DNA from: Chrysaora quinquecirrha
Lineage: Eukaryota > Cnidaria > Scyphozoa > Semaeostomeae > Pelagiidae
Direction of reading: 5' to 3'
DNA length: 64,000 nt
Assembly (NCBI GenBank): GCA_014526335.1
Contig: JACTAT010000010.1
Location: 4,488,282-4,552,281, forward strand
This document shows, piece after piece, positions 57,470 to 64,000 of this stretch. Numbering within the stretch: the stretch's first letter is position 1; each line of letters opens with the position of its first letter. The notes beneath the pieces are model-generated. The model did no database searches. It was not told the DNA's origin and saw nothing but the letters and a program-made list of their open reading frames with translations. The position numbers and the translations under genes are program-made.

Positions 57470-57628
57470 GGTTTTTCAAGCAATGTTTTGTGACGTTGCC
57501 AAACATTCAAACATTGCTTGATTAGCAAATTTCAAATGCTTGACAGACAATGTTTGATGCTTTTCCCAGGGCTAGAAGCGAATCTCAAATGTTTGACCAA
57601 CAATGTTTGATAGTTTGGCCAGGGCCTA
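57470..57628. mobile_element. CAAACATTG-family MITE, two right ends in tandem
   Basis: One family right end closes near 57572 (GATGCTTTTCCCAGGGC). A second, nearly consensus, closes at 57628 (GTTTGATAGTTTGGCCAGGG then CCTAAG). Confidence 0.7.
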
Positions 57629-57823
57629 AGTACAACATAGAATACTTCTAAGTTCTCTCAAACTTGTTTGCCGATATTTTTCTTGGCGATCCTCAGGTGT
57701 GCTTTTTCAATTTTGCCTTTGCCCTTTCAAAGGTTCAATATTTTGAGAAAATAACATCGCGAATGGCATCATTTGTTTATTACATTTGGCGAAATTATGA
57801 CAGTAAAATTCTCCCGCTAGTCC

Positions 57824-58071
57824 CTTGCCAAAGGATCAAACAGTGTTGGTCAAACATTTGAGATTTTGGTTTACAAGCAATGTTTAACCGTTTGACACGT
57901 CGCAAAACATTGCTTGAAAAACAGAATTCCTTCAGCAACTTGTAGCAAGCAAAAAGATTTGACGAGCAATGTTTTTTGATGTTGGCACTTGCCAAACTGC
58001 CAAAAATTGCGTTTGGCAAGCAAATCTCCAATGTTTGACAAACTATGGTTGATCATTTTGCGAGGGCCTAA
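57824..58071. mobile_element. CAAACATTG-family MITE, near full-length
   Basis: Left end CCCTTGCCAAAGGATCAAAC and GTTGGTCAAACATTTGAGAT. The right end CCAATGTTTGACAAACTATG and TTGCGAGGGCCTAAG is its inverse. Confidence 0.8.
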
Positions 58072-58077
58072 GATAAC

Positions 58078-58216
58078 CGAGGGGCGATTCACTCCCTGAA
58101 ATGTCGTACACCTTTGCTAGAAAACCTATTGTTTTCACAGAAATCCCTTGGAAATCCTTTTGATTTCATAAAAATCTCGTACACTTTATTGAGAAGTGAA
58201 TTGCCCCCCCCCCCAT
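58078..58216. mobile_element. Relative of the CGAGGGG MITE
   Basis: CGAGGGGCGATTCACTCCC at the left and GTGAATTGCC plus a C14 run at the right. Middle TGGAAATCCTTTTGATT and AAAATCTCGTACAC match 20665-20800. Confidence 0.65.
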
Positions 58217-58644
58217 CGAAGATAACTATATCAACTCTTTGAGTCACCTGTCGGTTACTTTTGATATTTAAAACAACCTACATATTATACGTCTGTAGTC
58301 TGATTGCTTGGCGAGTAGCGGGTATAAATTGAAAGAAAGCGAAATTTGACTTCATAATTCAAGCAATTGTACTGATCAGCAAATAAAGAATGTCTGGATG
58401 TTAAACGCCCTGTTACTAATGTTTCTTAATTGCATTAGATCAGTCCAGGCGACAAGGCAAATTGACCGGTAAGACTTGCAAAAAAGTTACAAAATTGTAT
58501 TAAAATTCAGATAACCTAATAAATAACTACCATAAATAATACATAGGGTATGAAAACGATAGAGAAAGGCTGTCTTCTTTTTGTCGACGGTGTAATATAC
58601 GATTTACACTTTTTATTTAACCATCTACTTGACTATTATTAACG

Positions 58645-59202
58645 TGGCCAAAAGATCAAACATTGTTGGCCAAACATTTGAAATTTGCTTTGCAAACAAC
58701 GCTTGACCATTTTGCCACGTCACAAAACATTGCTACTTCAGAAACATTTTCTGCTTATTGCAAGCAAAAATATTTGACAAGCAATGTTATGTGTCAAAAA
58801 TTTGAAATTTGCTTTGCAAACAATGTTTGACCGTTTGGCCACGTTGCAAGAAATTGCTTGACAAGCAGAACTTGATTGGCAATGCTTTGAACATCTTCAA
58901 AAACATTCTCTGCTTACCGCTAGCAGGCAAAAAAATGTTTGATGACCAATGTTTTGTGTCAAACATTTGAAATTTGCTTTACAAACAATGTTTGACCGTT
59001 TGGCCACGTCACAAAACATTGCTTGACAAGCAGAAGTCGCATGGCAATGTTTTGAAAGTCTTCAAAAACATTTTCTGCTTAACGTAAGCAAAAATGTTTG
59101 ATGAGCAATATTTTGTGACGAGATTAAACGATTAAAAATTTTGTTGGCAAGCAAATTTCAGATGTTTGATCAACAATGTTTGATCCTAAGGCCAGGGCCT
59201 AC
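58645..59202. mobile_element. CAAACATTG-family MITE with tripled core
   Basis: Three core units, each with CAAACATTTGAAATTTGCTT, TGACC.TTTGGCCACGT and ATTGCTTGACAAGCAGAA or a trimmed version, start near 58670, 58797 and 58957. The right end GATCAACAATGTTTGATCCT with GGCCAGGGCCTA closes at 59202. Confidence 0.8.
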
Positions 59203-59320
59203 TGTTGCTTAAAATACCCGAGATTTCAGCCCTCATAGTTGCTTATGGGATGAATATCGTATCGTAAGTCGTAGCTCTTTCTCTTATGAACTGTCGTTAT
59301 AAAAAAACTCCAACTTTGGC

Positions 59321-60002
59321 CAGTGGCGTAACGGAGCAGTGTGGGGCCTTTAAACAAAATAGTGGTTTGGGGCCCCTATTTTTTCAAATAAGTTTACACA
59401 CCAAGATTGCCATTAAATGCAAATTTTTTAAAGCGTTATATCTACAATCTTCAAACAAAACAACAAAACTAACATCAACAAAACAATTATCAAGATATAA
59501 AATCAGGTTAAATAGAAGATTTCTAGGAAGTTTTATTTTAGGTACCCTAGTACCGGGATTATTATAGAGTTTTTATACCAGTCAAGCTTACCGTAAACGT
59601 ATTATCAATAGAACATCTGTTTCTGCGATAGCTTGTCCACAAATATTAAAAAACGTCGTGAATACAAAGGTATTTGAATTTTTTACGAAAAGAGATCTAA
59701 TACCAGCCCTACAAGCCAATTCTTTTATATCTTCGAGCACTGACATTTGCGAATCATTTGATAAGTTCAGACTTATCAGTTGATTTGGCTTCCACGTTTT
59801 CTATAGACAGCATTGCGAGGTTATCGAGTCTTTCTTGGGATATCTTTTACCTCAAGTACGTTTTAATCAATTTAAAGCTTTTCGAAAAGCTTATCCAAAA
59901 GTTTTTGTTTTACAAATTTTCGTGGGGGCCCCTTTCAGGGCAAAATATTTTGGGGGCCCTTAATTTTGTGTTTAAAGGCGCACACTGTGCGTTACGCCAC
60001 TG
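59321..60002. mobile_element. hAT-type element, 682 bp, perfect 8-bp target duplication
   Basis: Ends CAGTGGCGTAACG and its exact inverse CGTTACGCCACTG, extended by an inner GCAGTGTG / CACACTGT pair. ACTTTGGC is present at 59313-59320 and 60003-60010. The interior has GGGGCCCC runs near both ends and a decayed frame that may be a transposase relic; no intact transposase. Confidence 0.93.
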
Positions 60003-60010
60003 ACTTTGGC

Positions 60011-60558
60011 GCTTTTCCTGTTAAATAGTAGTTCAAATAAGATTTGCAGTCGCTATCACTGCCCCCATGCTTCAGGCGCCCCTGTGACCAAACGATATCC
60101 ATATAAACACAAACAGTACTTCTATTCGTTAGAAGAACACTACAAATAACAAAAATGACTTACATCTTTATATCCAAAACATTAATGACGTTTTGTAGGA
60201 AAGTCGAAATCGCATCTGCACTTTACGAACGTTGCTTGGGTGAATTTATCTGAAAAGAGCAATATATTTTTTGCTGAAGAATCGAGAGCGGATTATAAGT
60301 TCAGCTTGAAAAACGTGGAAATTCAAGACACTCAAATAAGAATTTATCTGGTACTCTTTTGCTATAAATCCTATTGCTTATATAAAAATTCCGAGAAAAT
60401 CCCTCTGTTTTAATAGAAATCTCGTTCGCCATTTAAATGCTCCTCGTTCAGAAACATATTTAAAATGCGTTTCTAGCAAGGACTTCGCGCTTGTAGAATT
60501 TGTTTCGGTTTAGCTCGAATAGTTTCTGAGACAGAATTTGACCCACTTCTCAGCTGGA
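60011..60558. other. Intergenic stretch, one repeat fragment
   Basis: Near 60350-60445 there is a fragment with AAATCCTATTGCTTAT and AGAAATCTCGTTCGCC, like the CGAGGGG MITE interior. Otherwise nothing was seen. Confidence 0.35.
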
Positions 60559-60969
60559 TGCACGTATTTTTTTTATAAGAAACTAAAAATTTGGTCCAGT
60601 ACTGAAAGTTTCTTAAATTTTTCAGATTTTGAGTACTAAAAGTTTCTAACGGGTTTCTTGAATATATATATTGGCAACATAATGATTTTATCTGAATGAT
60701 GTTTTAAACCTATTTATCGATCGTATTTGGGTGCTTGTGGCTTTCCAATTTATTTCCATGTCACAAAAATACTTTACTGCAGACGAAACACGGAAAATGT
60801 AATGAAATAATTAGCAGGTTGAGGTGAAAAGTTTCTTGGCTAAAAACTTTCCAGTACTGGAGTTGCTTACATTTTTGGCCAGTCGAGAGTCAGGGTTTCT
60901 TATAACGAGTTTCTTATAAAAAATACGTGTGTTTCTTTTAAAGGTTGCTCTTATGAAAAAACGTGTATA
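60559..60969. mobile_element. TACACG MITE, diverged copy
   Basis: TGCACGTATTTTTTTTATAA with GAAAC opens and TTTCTTATAAAAAATACGTG closes near 60931. A second closing motif (TATGAAAAAACGTGTA) lies at 60954-60969. GTTTCT replaces the GTTCCT of sister copies. Confidence 0.7.
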
Positions 60970-61288
60970 GAAGATTTCTACTTACGATTTGTCGCAAAAT
61001 AACACAAGCCACGTCCAACAGCCAGGAATCAGGATATGCTAATGCAAAAAACACTCAGACGCACTGATAACATGGACAAAAAGACAACACAGCAATTAAT
61101 TCCTTTCGCAAACCAATTGACAATGGACTAACAGGTGCCTAGTTTGTGATGGCGATATGGATATGAAAGGTGTTGCGATGTTTTCCTTCGCATTTGAATA
61201 TTAATATACGAGTACTGTGCGTGCTCTAAGGTCTGTTTACTCTGGGATATACCGGTTTCCAGTAGTAAAATCTTGTTCATTCAGCGCA

Positions 61289-62239
61289 TACACGCTTTTT
61301 TTATAAGGAGCCTACCTCAAGGCCTAGTAGAGTTCCTTATTTTTGGACCTCTTTTAACCCTTTACCGGCCGAGTTTTGAAATAATCAACACAGACAGCTC
61401 AAAATAGCAAATTTAAATAGAAATAGGTAAGAAATAAACAAAATCGGCGAAAAAATTGCTCTGGGGGGCGTGGGTGATTTTTGGCAGTGCTTCCCCCCAA
61501 AAAGCATTTTTCTTCCAACAGCCCCAACCTTATTTTGGATGTTGATACACTATAGGCCAAATGATAGTACGTTCAAAATGCTTCAAGAAAAGTACTTACT
61601 TTCCATTTCTGAAGCATCTAGATCGACAGAAATTAGATGTTTCGAATTTCAAATTAGCTCAAAACTTAGGCCCTTCCGAAAAATTTCCGACATCATCATC
61701 AAAAAATTTGAAATTCTTCACTCTGGAGCCATTGCTAGGCCGAAGAAATTATTCCTTCATTGCTTTGAGGATGACTAAACATACTATACTCCAAATTAAG
61801 GCTTGCCTAATCAGCTGGAACAAAATAAATTCAATTCAATAATTTGTTGCCAATTGGCAACCCTGGCTGGTAAAGGGTTAAGGCAATTGTAGTTCCAAAA
61901 GTTCCTTAATAGTTCCTTAACTTTAACTGCACATACAGTGGTCTTAACAATAAAAGAGAGACACTTGCATGTGAGCAAAGTTCGAGACACTCAAAGAAAC
62001 ATTGGATAGGTACATGCTTAACGTACAACTTATGTGATTTTCGACTGGAAATGAATGGAACCGGCTTTCTAACTCTTGATTATTTGCAGTGATGAAAGTA
62101 TTCAACGTTCAAAAGTTCCTATTGATTTTCTCCTTAGTAGTTTAAGTTCTTTAAATTTTGGGGCCTGGGTCCAAAAATAAGGAACTTTAAGAACTAGGCC
62201 TTGAGGTAGGTTCCTTATAAATAAAAAAAAGGTGTAAGC
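61289..62239. mobile_element. TACACG MITE carrying a nested insertion
   Basis: TACACGCTTTTTTTATAAGG at the left and CCTTATAAATAAAAAAAAGG with TGTA at the right. The interior matches 53346-53753 on both sides of a 520-bp insertion at 61358-61877. Confidence 0.85.
61358..61877. mobile_element. piggyBac-like non-autonomous element, 520 bp, TTAA target
   Basis: CCCTTTACCGGCC at the left and inverted CCCTTTACCAGCC at the right (12 of 13), flanked by TTAA at 61354-61357 and 61878-61881. The sister sequence at 53401-53430 reads straight through this point (CCTCTTTTGAAGCAATTGTA), giving an empty site. No transposase. Confidence 0.92.
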
Positions 62240-62470
62240 CCTTGCAAAACGAATCAACATCGGCATAAAAACATCATCTCACATTGTTTGCCACAAACAT
62301 GTTTCACTTGAATGGCCACCATGCTTAACGATGTTTGATGATGATGTTTGCGGAATTTGGTTCTCATGAAACATTCATAGAAACATTTCTTTTGTTCTCA
62401 TATTTGATGAACGATGTCGCGTTCGTTTGGTCACCTCGTAAAACATTTGCTTGATTCACGCAAGCGCAGT
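62240..62470. mobile_element. Highly diverged CAAACATTG-like segment
   Basis: CCCTTGCAAAACGAATCAAC, ACATTGTTTGCC and CGTTTGGTCACCTCGTAAAAC follow the family order, but little else is conserved. Confidence 0.35.
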
Positions 62471-63310
62471 AAAATGAGATTCGGTCCATCCAGGGAAATT
62501 TGCCTTAACTTTATCTTGTGACCAGACTTAGGACCTATTTCAAGGTCGCTACAACATGCTCCTGAAGTCAGCTACTATAGAAAGGGGGGCTATTAGCAAC
62601 AGACTTGCGGCTTCACGACTTCGGGTTTCGACACTATTTTGCGTGCGGCTAACGAATTCAGCGCAGCTTTTTCTACGGTTTGCGAAATCTGCGTCTTTGG
62701 TGTGTATAAACACCGATTTACAGCTTTATGAATGCGGCAGCGTCTTTTAATCGAGAAATGGGCCTAATTTCGCTAATTTCCCAGGGAATAGAATGGAAAA
62801 GGACTCTGTGCCGCCGTGTAGCATATACCAAGTACCAAGTTTAACGACAGCTGCAAAAGTGAGCAATAACTGGCACCGCGGTTTGTACCTATTTGCATCA
62901 AGAGTAATGTAATAATGTTATTCGATTGCGGCTTGGAATTTTTTTACCCCGGATGGCGGCTTCCCCCAGAATCTTTAAATGGAATTTGTAGCTCTATATC
63001 AACATTATTGTCTATTCACCTTTTTCATTCGGTCTGGTTTTTTTGAACGCCATACAAACGCTCGCCAGGAATTGACAATTTCGCCTCGGTGGGGTTTCAA
63101 GCTTACAGACAATATACTGGACAGGTATTAGAATGATTTCAGAGCGTCTTGAATTTAACTCCGTTATGCATTCCAAATGCTATGATTACAATACCAGATA
63201 GCTATCGTTGCACCTGGATTTTCATATTAGATAAACCCATTCACACTATACCGGATTGCCGGGAACATTGGAAATTTCCATGGTTAATTACCACTCACAA
63301 AAGAATGTCA
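62471..63310. other. Intergenic stretch, short open frame only
   Basis: A 64-codon plus-strand frame at 62556-62750 has a more even base composition than its surroundings and could be part of an exon. No splice partner or family is recognised. Confidence 0.25.
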
Positions 63311-63688
63311 GTACTCTTAGGTGCCTAATTGCCAGCCCCCTACCGCTAACTAATTTTTTGAAAATTTTCTAAATCCCCCATCCTTATTAGGACCCCCCGC
63401 TCATCAAGGGATTGAGATTTGCATTGATATTAATGTTGATATTTCTTTTTGCTTAGTCTGCTGGACCTTCTTGTCGTGAAGTTTCACTTGTACTCTTGAA
63501 TTTCCTAGCCTTATAAGTACTATAAGGCCCGTTTGCACTGCATTTCAGCAGTTTCGAGACAACGTTTGACAAGCATATTTGGACTCACCCCCGTCTTTAT
63601 TCCGACCCCCCGGCAATTACATTCTGAGCGAAGTTCCAGGCCTCACCGCCTATCCCGACCCCCCCAGGAATTAGGCACCTTAGAGTAC
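63311..63688. mobile_element. MITE with GTAC..GGTGCCTAATT ends, 378 bp
   Basis: GTACTCTTAGGTGCCTAATT at the left and inverted GTACTCTAAGGTGCCTAATT at the right, 19 of 20. The outermost GTAC or inner TA may be the target duplication. C-rich runs (GACCCCCC) recur inside. A truncated sister is at 36890. Confidence 0.85.
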
Positions 63689-64000
63689 CGTATCGAAGCG
63701 GAATGATTTTAATATGACTGAGAAAACGGATGGAGGGTTCGGTAAATATTAGATAGCTCTGACATGATATAAACACCACCCCCCATTCGATATGAACCGA
63801 ATACGCCCCGGAGCAAATTGGTGATTGAAGGGATAAAAACATTTATATGCTACAGAACTTCGATGGAAAACATGGGAGGGACAAACCGTATGAAATATTG
63901 ATTATTGTGACAAGTTCTATTTCAATTATGAACTATTCCAAAAAATGTTTACAGTGGTCCGCTTGTTAGCGTAACAGGTGCGCGGTGAATGGGCTATTCA

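Noticed and set aside
58645..59202. A CRISPR-like regularly repeated array
   Set aside because: The repeats are imperfect, include inverted units, lack unique spacers of even length and belong to a dispersed eukaryotic MITE family.

Overview
The window is nuclear DNA of an animal, most likely a cnidarian and probably an anthozoan (sea anemone or coral). The evidence is small exons with GT/AG borders and GTAAG-type donors, an AT-rich background, metazoan families (cadherin, DNAJB12/14, Shaker-type channel) and a very dense load of short non-autonomous transposons, tRNA-derived SINEs and decayed LINE tails. The phylum is inferred from general character, not from a marker gene.

Three protein genes are supported, all on the minus strand. 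(1) 1540-20989: a 15-exon gene for a secreted or membrane-anchored cadherin of 629 residues. It has a signal peptide, five EC repeats, a Thr-rich stalk and a short hydrophobic C-terminus with no cytoplasmic tail. (2) 43911-52786: a 10-exon gene for a DNAJB12/DNAJB14-type ER membrane Hsp40 of 368 residues. Its reading frame was rebuilt exon by exon and closes exactly. (3) 54816-55955 (open to about 56084): an intronless coding region for a Shaker-type voltage-gated potassium channel subunit. Its T1 domain and voltage sensor look intact, but the selectivity filter reads VLGCGD where TVGYGD is expected, and the S6 PVP motif is PVL.

Region by region: 1-1539 is sequence 3' of the cadherin gene with two repeat fragments. 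1540-20989 is the cadherin gene, whose introns hold ACTG tetranucleotide arrays, hAT, mariner-like and other MITEs, and SINEs. 20990-43910 is about 23 kb in which I find no convincing gene. It holds a 136-bp tandem repeat, a pogo-like element, a hAT element with a perfect 8-bp target duplication, an (ATC)n tract, SINEs and MITEs. 43911-52786 is the DnaJ gene, with three LINE 3' remnants and a 46-bp inverted-repeat MITE in its introns. 52787-54815 is repeat-rich intergenic sequence. 54816-56084 is the channel gene. 56085-64000 is a nested transposon landscape, including a piggyBac-like element with TTAA ends inside another MITE and a hAT element with a perfect 8-bp target duplication.

The three genes show no functional link; they are neighbours on a chromosome, not an operon. 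The most interesting biology is the channel's selectivity filter, the tail-less cadherin, and the amount of transposon structure that can be resolved by eye (target duplications, terminal inverted repeats, nesting).
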